The position numbers and the translations under genes were made by a program. Under the pieces are notes generated by a model. The model had not been told where the DNA came from, searched no databases, and worked only from the letters and a program-made list of their open reading frames with translations. Positions 8,196 to 15,654 of a stretch of DNA of 16,243 nt are shown here, piece by piece. The stretch comes from an uncultured Ellagibacter sp. (lineage in GTDB: Bacteria; Actinomycetota; Coriobacteriia; Coriobacteriales; Eggerthellaceae). Location of the stretch: NCBI RefSeq assembly GCF_934636505.1, contig NZ_CAKUAL010000047.1, positions 1-16,243 on the forward strand. The letters run 5' to 3'. Numbering within the stretch: the stretch's first letter is position 1; every line of letters starts with the position of its first letter.

Positions 8196-9518
8196 ATGGC
8201 ATTACCAATCGTTGCGGTCGTAGGCCGCCCGAACGTGGGCAAATCCACGTTTGTCAATCGAATCGCCGAGGCCGACGAGGCCATCGTGCACGAGATGCGC
8301 GGTGTCACGCGCGACCGTTCGTACCACAAGGCCGACTGGAACGGCATCGAGTTCAAGCTGATCGACACCGGTGGCATCGAGATGGGCACGGAAGACCAGT
8401 TCCAGGGTTCTATCCGCTCGCAGGCGTTCGAGGCGACCAACGAGGCCGACGTGATCGTCTTCATCGTGGACGGCAAGACCGGCATCAACGCCGACGACGA
8501 GGAGGTCGCGCGCATCCTGCGCAAAACTTCCAAGCCGGTGTTGCTCGCCGTGAACAAGCTCGACACGCCCAACAAGCTCGACGAGTTGTGGGAGTTCTAC
8601 CAGCTGGGCCTTGGCGACCCGTTTCCCATCTCCGCCACGCACGGTCACGGCACGGGCGATTTGCTCGACGAAGTAGTCGATCACCTGCGCAAAGTCGATT
8701 GCAGTTTCGAGGATGAAGAAGACGACGAGGACATCATCAACGTTGCCATCATCGGTCGCCCGAACGCGGGCAAGTCCTCGCTCACCAACCGCCTCACCAA
8801 CAATGACCGTTCCATCGTCTCGGACGTGGCGGGCACCACGCGCGACGCCATCGACACGGTGGTCGTCCACGACGGCAAGAAGTATCGTATCGTCGACACG
8901 GCGGGCCTGCGCCGCAAAAGCCAGATCGACGAGGACGTGGAGTACTACGGCTTCGTTCGCGCGATGCGCGCCATCGACCGCGCCGACGTCGCGCTGCTTG
9001 TGATCGACGGCTCGATTGGCCTGACCGACCAGGACCAGCGCGTGGCGGGCTTTGCGGCCGAGCGCGGATGCGCCATGATCATCGTGCTGAACAAGTGGGA
9101 TCTTGTGGAAGGCCCCGAAGCGAAAGCCGAGGTCCGCGAGCGCATCGAGGACCGCATGACCTTCGTCGGCTATGCGCCCGTTGTCGCTATCTGCGCACTC
9201 ACAGGCAAGAAGGTCGACCGCATCTGGGACGCTGTCGACAAGGCCTACGCCGGTTTCAGCCAGACGATTTCCACCAACAAGCTCAATTCGTGGCTGTCCT
9301 CCATCCGCGAGACCGGCCACACGGTGTCGCAGGGCAAGGCCGTGCTGCGCATGAAGTATGTCACGCAGACGGGCACCTGCCCGCCGCATTTCACGGTGTT
9401 CGTGAACCGCCCGGATCTGGTGACCGACAACTACGAGCGCTTCCTGGAGAACCGTCTGCGCAAGACGTTCGATTTGGAGGGCACGCCTATCCGGCTCAAG
9501 TTCAAGAAGAAGGATTAG
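8196..9518 (+). CDS. der: Ribosome biogenesis GTPase Der (EngA)
   Basis: A 440-residue tandem GTPase needed for maturation of the 50S ribosomal subunit. Domain 1 has GRPNVGKS (10-17), DTGG (57-60) and NKLD (120-123). An acidic linker (about 171-179) leads to domain 2 with GRPNAGKS (187-194), DTAG (234-237) and NKWD (299-302). The C-terminal KH-like domain covers about 350-440 and ends in a basic tail (RLKFKKKD). Length and order match the family. AAGGA at 8182-8186 is 9 bases before the ATG and lies inside the end of the DUF512 gene. It is the second gene of a packed operon with plsY and gpsA downstream. Confidence 0.98.
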   Translation: MALPIVAVVGRPNVGKSTFVNRIAEADEAIVHEMRGVTRDRSYHKADWNGIEFKLIDTGGIEMGTEDQFQGSIRSQAFEATNEADVIVFIVDGKTGINADDEEVARILRKTSKPVLLAVNKLDTPNKLDELWEFYQLGLGDPFPISATHGHGTGDLLDEVVDHLRKVDCSFEDEEDDEDIINVAIIGRPNAGKSSLTNRLTNNDRSIVSDVAGTTRDAIDTVVVHDGKKYRIVDTAGLRRKSQIDEDVEYYGFVRAMRAIDRADVALLVIDGSIGLTDQDQRVAGFAAERGCAMIIVLNKWDLVEGPEAKAEVRERIEDRMTFVGYAPVVAICALTGKKVDRIWDAVDKAYAGFSQTISTNKLNSWLSSIRETGHTVSQGKAVLRMKYVTQTGTCPPHFTVFVNRPDLVTDNYERFLENRLRKTFDLEGTPIRLKFKKKD

Positions 9519-9527
9519 CCACCGCCT

Positions 9528-10298
9528 ATGTCCTATCCCGAATCACCCTGGTCATACACGGATTTCTCGTTCCTTGCGGCCATCGCTTTGGGCATGGGCG
9601 CCATCATCTGCGTCGTCAGTCTTGCAAAGGAGTTTGTTTTGGTCGCGCTTGCGCTGCTTGTCGTTGTTTGCTTCCTGCTCGGGTCGATTCCCTGGGGAGT
9701 CATCATCTCGAAGTCGGTGTTCCATACCGACATTCGCGAGCACGGCAGTGGCAACATCGGGACCACCAACGCCATGCGCACCATGGGCAAGAAGGGTGGC
9801 GCCGCGGTGTTCGTGCTCGATTTCGGCAAAGGCCTGCTTTCGGGCTTTGCTGCCCTTTTCGTGTTGGCGACGTTCATCCCGGGTGCCGGCGTGGCGGCCG
9901 ACTCGCCGGTGAGCGCCTCTACGGTAGTGGCGCTCACCTTCCTCTGTTGCACGCTCGGGCACATCTTCAGCCCGTGGCTCAAGTTCAAGGGCGGTAAGGG
10001 GATTGCGGTCGCGGTTGGCTGCCTGTTCGTGACCTTCGGCGTGATGGGCGCGCTTTTGGAGATCGCCGTCTTTGCCGTGGTGGTCGCCATCTCGCGATTC
10101 GTGTCGGCGGGCTCGCTCGCGGCGGCGATCGTGTGCCCGATTTTTGCGGCATACTACTTCCTCTTCCAGGCATTCGACCCGATTGCATGGGCGTTGTGCC
10201 TGGTCACTGCACTCGTTGTCATTTGGGCGCATCGCGGCAACATCCATCGCCTCGCAACGGGGACCGAGCGCCGCATCGGAGACAAGGCAAAGGAGTAG
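9528..10298 (+). CDS. plsY: Acyl-phosphate:glycerol-3-phosphate acyltransferase PlsY
   Basis: An integral membrane enzyme that transfers an acyl group from acyl-phosphate to glycerol 3-phosphate, making lysophosphatidate. The three family motifs are clear: GSIPWG (52-57), GSGNIGTTN (73-81) and GHIFSPWLKFKGGKG (144-158), among several hydrophobic segments. As written from ATG 9528 it has 256 residues, longer than the usual 190-220, with an extra hydrophobic segment at about 14-32. An in-frame TTG at 9639 has a textbook AAAGGAG at 9626-9632 with 6-base spacing and would give a 219-residue protein with the usual N-terminus. The ATG at 9528 has only AAGGA 13 bases away. The extension keeps GC-rich third positions (25 of 37), so it may be translated; I keep the longer form but the start is open. 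gpsA, which makes its substrate, follows after 3 bases. Confidence 0.95.
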   Translation: MSYPESPWSYTDFSFLAAIALGMGAIICVVSLAKEFVLVALALLVVVCFLLGSIPWGVIISKSVFHTDIREHGSGNIGTTNAMRTMGKKGGAAVFVLDFGKGLLSGFAALFVLATFIPGAGVAADSPVSASTVVALTFLCCTLGHIFSPWLKFKGGKGIAVAVGCLFVTFGVMGALLEIAVFAVVVAISRFVSAGSLAAAIVCPIFAAYYFLFQAFDPIAWALCLVTALVVIWAHRGNIHRLATGTERRIGDKAKE

Positions 10299-10301
10299 CG
10301 C

Positions 10302-11303
10302 ATGAAGGTTTCGGTCATCGGTGCGGGCTCTTGGGGCACCGCGCTTTCGCAGGTGCTTGCGAACAACGGCCATAACGTGGGGCTTTGGGCGCGCAAACCC
10401 GAAGTGGTGAAGGCGATCAACTCCGAGCACAAGAACCCTCGCTACCTAAGCGATGTCGAGCTGAACCCCGACGTCGTTGCCACGCTTTCGTATCGCGATA
10501 CGCTGCTGCGCGCACGTGCAGCCGTTATCGTGACGCCCTCGACGCTCGTTCGCGGGGCGGCGCGCGCCTTGGCCGATGTGGTCGATTCCGACTTCCCCGT
10601 CATCGTGTGCTCGAAGGGCATCGAGGAGGGCAGCGGGCTTCTTCCCATCGACATCCTCGACGCCGAGATGGGCAACCGTAGCCGATTTGCCGTGCTTTCG
10701 GGTCCCAATCACGCCGAGGAAGTGGTGCGCGGCGTTCCCGCTGCCACGGTTATTGCGAGCGAATCGCCTGATACGGCAGCGTTTTTCCAGGAGCTGTTCG
10801 CGTGCGAGTCGTTCCGCGCCTATACGAGTGAGGACGCGTGCGGGGTGGAGCTGTGCGCCGCTTTCAAGAATGTGGTCGCGATTGCCGTGGGCATGTCCTA
10901 CGGGCTTGGGTTCGGCGACAACACTGCGGCGCTCCTCGTGTCGCGCGGCCTGGCCGAGATGAGCCGGCTCGTAGTGGCCTGCGGTGGCAACGCGATTACC
11001 TGCATGGGGCTTGCGGGCACGGGGGACATGGTCGCCACGTGTATGTCCCGCCATTCGCGCAACCGCACGTTCGGCGAGATGCTTGCAGCTGGCAAGACGC
11101 TCGAGGATTTCACGGCTGAGACGCACATGGTCGCCGAGGGCGCCAACGCGTGCCGCAACGTGAAGGTGCTCGCCGACCGCTACGGCGTTGATCTGCCTAT
11201 CGCCGACGCAGTTCGATCTGTGGTGTGGGAGGGCGCTGACCCGAAATCGCTCGCTCGCGATTTGACGAGCCGTTCGTTGAAGCCTGAATTCTACGGAATC
11301 TAA
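10302..11303 (+). CDS. gpsA: Glycerol-3-phosphate dehydrogenase [NAD(P)+]
   Basis: A 333-residue cytosolic enzyme that reduces dihydroxyacetone phosphate to sn-glycerol 3-phosphate, the substrate of PlsY encoded just upstream. The N-terminal Rossmann motif is GAGSWG (7-12). CSKGIE (103-108) contains one conserved Lys, SGPNHAEEV (133-141) is the family signature, and Lys189 in AAFKNVVAIAVG is the expected catalytic Lys. GLAGTGDM plus the Arg-rich SRHSRNRTFG follow (236-258). Length matches the family. AAAGGAG overlapping the plsY stop, 6-7 bases before the ATG, fixes the start and shows tight coupling. It is the last gene of the DUF512-der-plsY-gpsA operon. Confidence 0.97.
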   Translation: MKVSVIGAGSWGTALSQVLANNGHNVGLWARKPEVVKAINSEHKNPRYLSDVELNPDVVATLSYRDTLLRARAAVIVTPSTLVRGAARALADVVDSDFPVIVCSKGIEEGSGLLPIDILDAEMGNRSRFAVLSGPNHAEEVVRGVPAATVIASESPDTAAFFQELFACESFRAYTSEDACGVELCAAFKNVVAIAVGMSYGLGFGDNTAALLVSRGLAEMSRLVVACGGNAITCMGLAGTGDMVATCMSRHSRNRTFGEMLAAGKTLEDFTAETHMVAEGANACRNVKVLADRYGVDLPIADAVRSVVWEGADPKSLARDLTSRSLKPEFYGI

Positions 11304-11408
11304 CTTTATTTCCCGTTTATTTGCAGTCGAAGCTGCCGCGGTGAAGCCCCAATGCGTGACGGGTCATCGTTCGGTTGCCTCGTTTGGCGACGGGCGGCAA
11401 GCTTGGTG

Positions 11409-11446
11409 GCTGGGCTCGCCGTCGGGCGGCAGGCGGCGAGCCCAGC
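11409..11446. repeat. 13-bp perfect GC-rich inverted repeat in a gene-less stretch (11304-11582)
   Basis: Arms 11409-11421 and 11434-11446 are exact reverse complements (GCTGGGCTCGCCG and its complement) around a 12-base centre. It lies between the convergent gpsA and GNAT genes. No T tract follows on either strand, so a classical intrinsic terminator is not supported, though it may block transcript decay or read-through. The same stretch carries a 14-base near-perfect direct repeat (11354-11367 and 11504-11517, one mismatch). No credible coding frame was seen. Confidence 0.6.
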
Positions 11447-11582
11447 AGGACCTTACCTGTTATCGAGCGTCGGGCGTTGCGCATCTCGGCTTCGCTTGGC
11501 GTCGCGTGACAGGTCATGGGCTCGGCGGCTTTGCTTGCTATGCTCATCACGCAGACAGGCGACGGTAGCTATGCGGGCGCGT

Positions 11583-12116
11583 TTACACGAGCTTCTCGAA
11601 TGCGATCCGCGGCTCGCCCGCATCGTTTCCTTCCGCTAGGGTGATGACGCCGCAGGAGATGAATCCCGCTTTCTGGAGAGTGCGTTGCATGGGCTTGTTG
11701 TCGGCATGAGTGTCGATGCGGACCGAGGCAGACCCCATCTGGGCGGCTTTGTTGCACGCAAAGTCGAGCATCATGCCGGCGATGCCTTGGCCCTTCGCCT
11801 CTGGGGCCACGCCCACGCGATGCACGGCAGCGTAATTTGCTTTGGGTGTGAGCCATGAGCCGTCAATCTTGCCGTATGAGGGCTCCGGGTCGCGCGTCTC
11901 GGCGTTGGTGACGAGGGCGAACATTCCCGTAACCGTTCCCTCGTCGGTTTCTGCCACGTACGCGAAGCCGTCGTCGACATCCGCCTCCCAGCATGCGCGG
12001 TTGGGGTAGCCGTCTTGCCACTGATCGATGCCCATGTTCCGCATGGCGACTTTTGCGGCCTCGCAGATCTCGTCCATGCGATCGACATCGGAATGGGTTG
12101 CCGGTCGAATAATCAT
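11583..12116 (-). CDS. GNAT family N-acetyltransferase
   Basis: A 177-residue protein with the GNAT fold order. It starts with IIRPATHSDVDRM, typical of the first strand and helix. A strand-turn-strand (about 50-70) follows, then VHRVGVAPEAKGQGIAG (98-114), the acetyl-CoA pyrophosphate loop, and a C-terminal NKPMQRTLQKAGF segment (140-152) usual for the family. It acetylates an amine with acetyl-CoA; the substrate cannot be read from the sequence. I chose ATG 12116, preceded by GAGAGGGG a few bases upstream, over longer in-frame starts to 12212 that add a non-conserved tail. It is a single gene, convergent with gpsA and divergent from the flavin reductase gene, with about 450 bp of intergenic DNA between. 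Confidence 0.88.
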   Translation of the reverse strand: MIIRPATHSDVDRMDEICEAAKVAMRNMGIDQWQDGYPNRACWEADVDDGFAYVAETDEGTVTGMFALVTNAETRDPEPSYGKIDGSWLTPKANYAAVHRVGVAPEAKGQGIAGMMLDFACNKAAQMGSASVRIDTHADNKPMQRTLQKAGFISCGVITLAEGNDAGEPRIAFEKLV

Positions 12117-12227
12117 GCGTCCCCTCTCTCGCATATGATGCTCCGATGATGATACCAGCCAGTGCGGCTTGTGGGACGAGCCGTTAAGCGGGCGTTTCGC
12201 TTGCCTTGTCAAGCGGAGGGGGGAGAC

Positions 12228-12413
12228 CTGCCAGAAATCGGGTGGTTTTCATCATCTGGAAGGAGTGGGGTGGGCGATGGGGAGAGCATCTCGGGCGCTT
12301 GCACTAATTTGACCTGGCCTTTTAATTTTGCGTTACGGGAAGACATCGTGAGGTGGGCTGGATTGGGCAGCGAATCGTCTGTCAGATGATGAAAACTGCC
12401 GATTTTCTGGCAG
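12228..12413. repeat. Inverted-repeat element in the GNAT / flavin reductase intergenic region
   Basis: A 31-base arm at 12228-12258 recurs in inverse orientation at 12383-12413 with 26 of 31 positions identical, including perfect blocks CTGCCAGAAA and TTTTCATCATCTG. A GAGGGG-like block flanks both arms on the outside (near 12217 and 12418). About 124 bases separate the arms and contain no gene. The right arm also folds on itself: AACTGCC / GGCAGTT at 12394-12415. This looks like two copies of a dispersed repeat facing each other, or a small non-autonomous element with terminal inverted repeats. No target duplication was identified. Confidence 0.65.
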
Positions 12414-12500
12414 TTACCCCCTCGTTTTTTGCACGCGCATTGCTGGCAAGGGGCTCTCGTGGAGAAAGGGGCTGCAAGTTGGTCTCTCTTAACGCCGTCC

Positions 12501-12529
12501 TTGTATTCTTTAGTGAGAATTAGTATCAT
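12501..12529 (+). promoter_or_regulatory. Promoter of the flavin reductase-rubredoxin gene
   Basis: TTGTAT (12501-12506), a 17-base spacer and TATCAT (12524-12529) form a good sigma-70-type promoter. Transcription would begin near 12536, about 30 bases before the GTG start at 12567, leaving room for its GGAGG site. Confidence 0.7.
12514..12528. promoter_or_regulatory. Fur-family-like operator overlapping the -10 element
   Basis: The 15-base TGAGAATTAGTATCA matches the 7-1-7 Fur-type consensus TGATAATNATTATCA at 12 of 14 informative positions. It covers most of the -10 hexamer, where bound repressor would block RNA polymerase. Whether Fur, PerR or another family member binds is unknown. Confidence 0.5.
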
Positions 12530-12566
12530 TAAGGAATCGATATTTCCAAAAGAGAGGGAGGAACCA

Positions 12567-13304
12567 GTGATCGATAAGTCCGCTTTCCACAGCTTAAGCT
12601 ACGGAATGTACATCATTGGAACCCGTTTCGAGGGCAGCGATTTCGGCTGCGTCGCGAACACTTTCGCCCAGGTCACGTCCTCGCCGTTGCAGGTGAGCGT
12701 CGCCTTGAACAAGGAAAACGCCACGACGGCGGCCCTGAGAGCTGCGGGTCGCTTCACGGCGTCGTGCCTGTCGGAGGACGCCTCGATGGAGCTTATCGGC
12801 ACGTTTGGCTTCCGTTCGTCGACCGAGCTCGATAAGTTCGCGCAACATGCAAGCGCTCGCGACGCTGCGGGCATGCCGTACGTTGTCGAGGCGTGCTGCG
12901 CGTGGTTCTCCGCGAAGGTCGCAGGCGAGCTCGACTTGGGCACGCACGTGCTCTTCATCGGTGAGGTGGAGGAGAGCCAGAAGGTCGAAGGCGCGGCAGT
13001 ACCCATGACCTACTCGTTCTATCACCAGGTCAAAGGTGGGAAAACGCCGCCCAAGGCTTCGAGCTATCTGGGTGACGAACAGCCGGTGTTCGCTTCGGTG
13101 TCTACGGGGGAAGGCGGTGAAGGTGAGAGTGCTGCGGCCCCGAAGGAGAATGCTGCGACCCCGAAGGAGGGGGATGCGGCCCCGAAGGTGGGCTGGCGCT
13201 GCACGATTTGCGGCCACATCGAGTACGTCGATGAGCTTCCTGATGATTTCGAATGCCCCATTTGCGGTGTAGGCAAAGAGATGTTCGAGCGCGTGGAGCT
13301 GTAG
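12567..13304 (+). CDS. Flavin reductase domain fused to a short rubredoxin domain (high-molecular-weight rubredoxin type)
   Basis: A 245-residue protein. Residues 1-165 match the FMN-binding split-barrel flavin reductase family (SYGMYIIGT, then CVANTFAQVTSSPLQVSVAL). Residues about 181-207 are a low-complexity Glu/Ala/Pro/Lys linker. Residues 209-245 are a rubredoxin-like iron site with C212, C215, C230 and C233 and the ending CPICGVGKEMFE. The GTG start at 12567 is set by GGAGG five bases upstream. In anaerobes such as Moorella, a similar fusion passes electrons from NADH to a flavodiiron protein for O2 or NO reduction; that role here is inference. No partner gene lies in the window. The rubredoxin part is compressed: only 14 residues separate the two Cys pairs, more like the rubrerythrin type than classical rubredoxin. 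A Fur-like box overlaps its promoter. Confidence 0.87.
   Translation: MIDKSAFHSLSYGMYIIGTRFEGSDFGCVANTFAQVTSSPLQVSVALNKENATTAALRAAGRFTASCLSEDASMELIGTFGFRSSTELDKFAQHASARDAAGMPYVVEACCAWFSAKVAGELDLGTHVLFIGEVEESQKVEGAAVPMTYSFYHQVKGGKTPPKASSYLGDEQPVFASVSTGEGGEGESAAAPKENAATPKEGDAAPKVGWRCTICGHIEYVDELPDDFECPICGVGKEMFERVEL
13125..13187 (+). repeat. Three tandem 21-bp units encoding the interdomain linker
   Basis: Units at 13125-13145, 13146-13166 and 13167-13187 are near identical and in frame. They encode ESAAAPK, ENAATPK and EGDAAPK. They form the hinge between the flavin reductase and rubredoxin domains, and unit gain or loss would keep the frame. Confidence 0.9.
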
Positions 13305-13326
13305 ACGGCCGCTGCACACAACCCCT

Positions 13327-13348
13327 ACTCGAGCTTCTGCTTTCGAGT
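13327..13348. terminator. Weak hairpin between convergent genes
   Basis: ACTCGA (13327-13332) and TCGAGT (13343-13348) pair around a 10-base loop, between the ends of the rubredoxin-fusion and VanZ-fusion genes. Only a short T stretch follows on the plus strand, so it is a weak terminator candidate. Confidence 0.3.
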
Positions 13349-13397
13349 TTCCTGCCATCCGTCACATACGATACCCGTAGACGGCAGCCGCGCCGCC

Positions 13398-15440
13398 CTA
13401 CCTAAGTTTTTCCCGATAGGGAGCCGTGTCCACGAGCTCCGCGAGTTTCACCTGTCCGCAGAAGCGTTCGGCGCCGCTCGCGATGAGGCCCGGCTTCATC
13501 GCGAGCATGGTGACGGTGACGTCGGCGCAGAAACAAGGGTCGGCCCAGGTCGCCGCTTGCGCGGAATAGCCGCTTGGCACATCGACCGCTACGGCGAAGG
13601 GGGCGTCCTTCCTGCGATCGCACAGGGTGGTGCCGCTTGCTCGCTTGCTCGGTTTTCCCGTGCGGGCGCGATGGGCTCCGCGTCCCTTTCCGCGGGGCCC
13701 TTTGAACCTCCGCAGGTTGGCAAGGGAAATCCACGTTGCGTACGGCTCGTGCAGGCTGTTTCCCGTAAAGCCGGTTCCCAGAATCGCGTCGACGACGACC
13801 TCTGCCTCATCGAGCGCTCGCGCAGCATCGTCGGCTTCCGGCGCAACCGCGACGGTCAGGGGAAGCTCGCCTTCGAGCGCGCGGTCCAAGGAAGAGATGG
13901 CCTCGGTTCTCGCAGGCTCGGCTGTCAGCTCCTCTGCCGTTTTCGGGGTGATCAGCGTAACGGGGTACCCGCTTCTTGCGAGGCTTTCCGCGCAAACCCA
14001 GCCGTCGCCTCCGTTGTTGCCCGAGCCCGCCAGCACGCATACGCGCACAGGGCCTCCCGCCCAGGTGCGCACCTCGTCTGCGACCGCTTCGCCCGCACAG
14101 CGCATGAGGCTTGCGAGCGGTGTGCCGCCTTCAGCGATAAGTTGCTCAAGCTTTCGCACGTCATCGACGGAAAGTGCGCTCAGCCTCGCGCGCTCGGCCG
14201 CAAGGCCGCTCTCCGTCATGATGCGAGTGCGGCTCAGCATGCCGTTCAGCATCACGAACGGAGCGCGGCCCGACGCTGCCCGCACGCCGCGAATGATCAG
14301 CGAGACGACCCAGGCCACGGTGAACACGGCGAGCACCGCAATGCAGGCCTCGGTGTTCTGCGAGGCGAAGGTTGCCAACGTGCCCGCCTCGGATCCGATC
14401 GAGCCGTCTCCCACTTCGGTAAGCAGGGTGAACAGCCCCCAAGGAATCCAGATGAAGACGAACAGCAGACCGTATCGCGCCAGGTAGTGGTACCACGATG
14501 CGCGCCGCGCCCCCGTGCGCACGATGCGCAGGTGCAAGAGCGCCTGGGCGGGAGTGCGGCCCTTCGTCACCACGGGCACGATGAAGAACACGATGACGAG
14601 GGCGATAAGTATGCACAGGCGCGCCGGCAAGAGCGCATCGCTTATCTGCGCGGTGGTCGCCTCGAGGGCCTGCGCTGCCGTTGCCTTTGCGCTAATCGGG
14701 GTTGCAACCAGGCCTGATTGATACACCAGGTAGGTGAATCCCACTGCAAGCGCGGCCGCCAGCACGCAATCGAGCGTGAATGAGAGGGCGCGCCTCGTGA
14801 CGCTGGCGGAAAGCCCCGCCTCGGCCGCTCGCAGGTTCGCCGTGCGCAAGTCGGGAAGCGCGCGCATCGCGGGGCCCGCCAGCCAGAATCCCACCATGGC
14901 GCCTAAGGTGTTTTGGATGAGGTCGTCCACATCGAAAAGGCGATACGGGTGCTCGTAGATGCCCCACAATCCTGTGAGCTGGGTCGTCTCGAACGAGAGC
15001 GTCACCAAAAAACCGATGATGAGCGCCTGCCACCATCTGCGCCTGAAATAGTAGCGAAGGTAGGCTCCTAATGGCAAAAGCAACAGCACATTGAAGAATG
15101 CCTCGTAGATGTACGGGTCGCGCAAAACCCGCAGCCATGTTGCGGGGTCGCTTGGCGAGAAGGTGGTTTCGGCGAGAAACTCATGGACGAAGTTGAAGGG
15201 AGCAAGCTGCGGTGTCGCCGCGTAGGCGACATACGCCGTGCGGTCTGCGGGAAGCGGCAGAAGCACGAGGAAGTACGCGCACATGAGGTAGAACACGAAC
15301 GAGTAGACGATCGCGGTATGGAGCTTCGGCACCGACCCTCGGCGACGGTATTGGTAGATCATATAGGGGACGGTGATAAGGAAGGCGACTGCCGGAAACA
15401 GGATGCATGCGGTGAGGATGTCGCTCAAATATACGTTCAA
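13398..15440 (-). CDS. VanZ-RDD membrane protein fused to NAD(P)H-hydrate epimerase (YjeF_N/NnrE)
   Basis: A continuous 680-residue frame with three parts. Residues about 1-190 are a VanZ-like membrane domain with several hydrophobic helices and the signature LFDVDDLIQNTLGAMVG (168-184). Residues about 213-390 are an RDD membrane domain (RRALSFTLD, then GRTPAQALLHLRIV at 294-307). Residues about 420-680 are an NnrE epimerase with AGSGNNGGDG (471-480), VDAILGTG (550-557), DVPSG (620-624) and MKPGL (648-652). NnrE repairs damaged NAD(P)H hydrates by epimerising the R form; it is usually soluble or fused to the dehydratase NnrD, not to membrane domains. An Arg/Lys/Gly-rich insert (about 579-612) interrupts it before DVPSG. 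The TTG start at 15440 has GAGG about 10 bases upstream. An internal ATG at 14219 lacks an SD, so a separate epimerase start is not supported. No NnrD lies in the window. Confidence 0.85.
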   Translation of the reverse strand: MNVYLSDILTACILFPAVAFLITVPYMIYQYRRRGSVPKLHTAIVYSFVFYLMCAYFLVLLPLPADRTAYVAYAATPQLAPFNFVHEFLAETTFSPSDPATWLRVLRDPYIYEAFFNVLLLLPLGAYLRYYFRRRWWQALIIGFLVTLSFETTQLTGLWGIYEHPYRLFDVDDLIQNTLGAMVGFWLAGPAMRALPDLRTANLRAAEAGLSASVTRRALSFTLDCVLAAALAVGFTYLVYQSGLVATPISAKATAAQALEATTAQISDALLPARLCILIALVIVFFIVPVVTKGRTPAQALLHLRIVRTGARRASWYHYLARYGLLFVFIWIPWGLFTLLTEVGDGSIGSEAGTLATFASQNTEACIAVLAVFTVAWVVSLIIRGVRAASGRAPFVMLNGMLSRTRIMTESGLAAERARLSALSVDDVRKLEQLIAEGGTPLASLMRCAGEAVADEVRTWAGGPVRVCVLAGSGNNGGDGWVCAESLARSGYPVTLITPKTAEELTAEPARTEAISSLDRALEGELPLTVAVAPEADDAARALDEAEVVVDAILGTGFTGNSLHEPYATWISLANLRRFKGPRGKGRGAHRARTGKPSKRASGTTLCDRRKDAPFAVAVDVPSGYSAQAATWADPCFCADVTVTMLAMKPGLIASGAERFCGQVKLAELVDTAPYREKLR

Positions 15441-15654
15441 AGTGTTCTTGCCTCTTCTTAATTATTGTCCGGCCCCGGGGAAGTCTTCACCTGGCTTTGC
15501 GGGGTCGCGTACGAGTTCGGTCTCCTCGGCCTTGCGCGTGGTTCGGTTTATTGCGGTCGCAAGCGGCGCGGCTTATCGGGGTTATACTCGCTGGCTTTGC
15601 GAAACCGTGCGCGGGCCGAACGATGCGTTGCTCGTCAGCTCGAGCGTCGCTACG

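Noticed and set aside
8202..9389. A 395-codon minus-strand open frame
   Set aside because: It lies entirely opposite der, whose tandem GTPase motifs are unmistakable.
11409..11446. Intrinsic terminator for gpsA
   Set aside because: The stem is strong but no T tract follows on either strand.
12394..12430. Hairpin AACTGCC / GGCAGTT plus T6 as a terminator
   Set aside because: The T run begins about nine bases after the stem, and the hairpin is better explained as part of the inverted-repeat element.
15583..15588. TATACT as a plus-strand -10 element
   Set aside because: No -35 at suitable spacing and no plus-strand gene downstream; it would only run antisense into the alkyltransferase-like gene.
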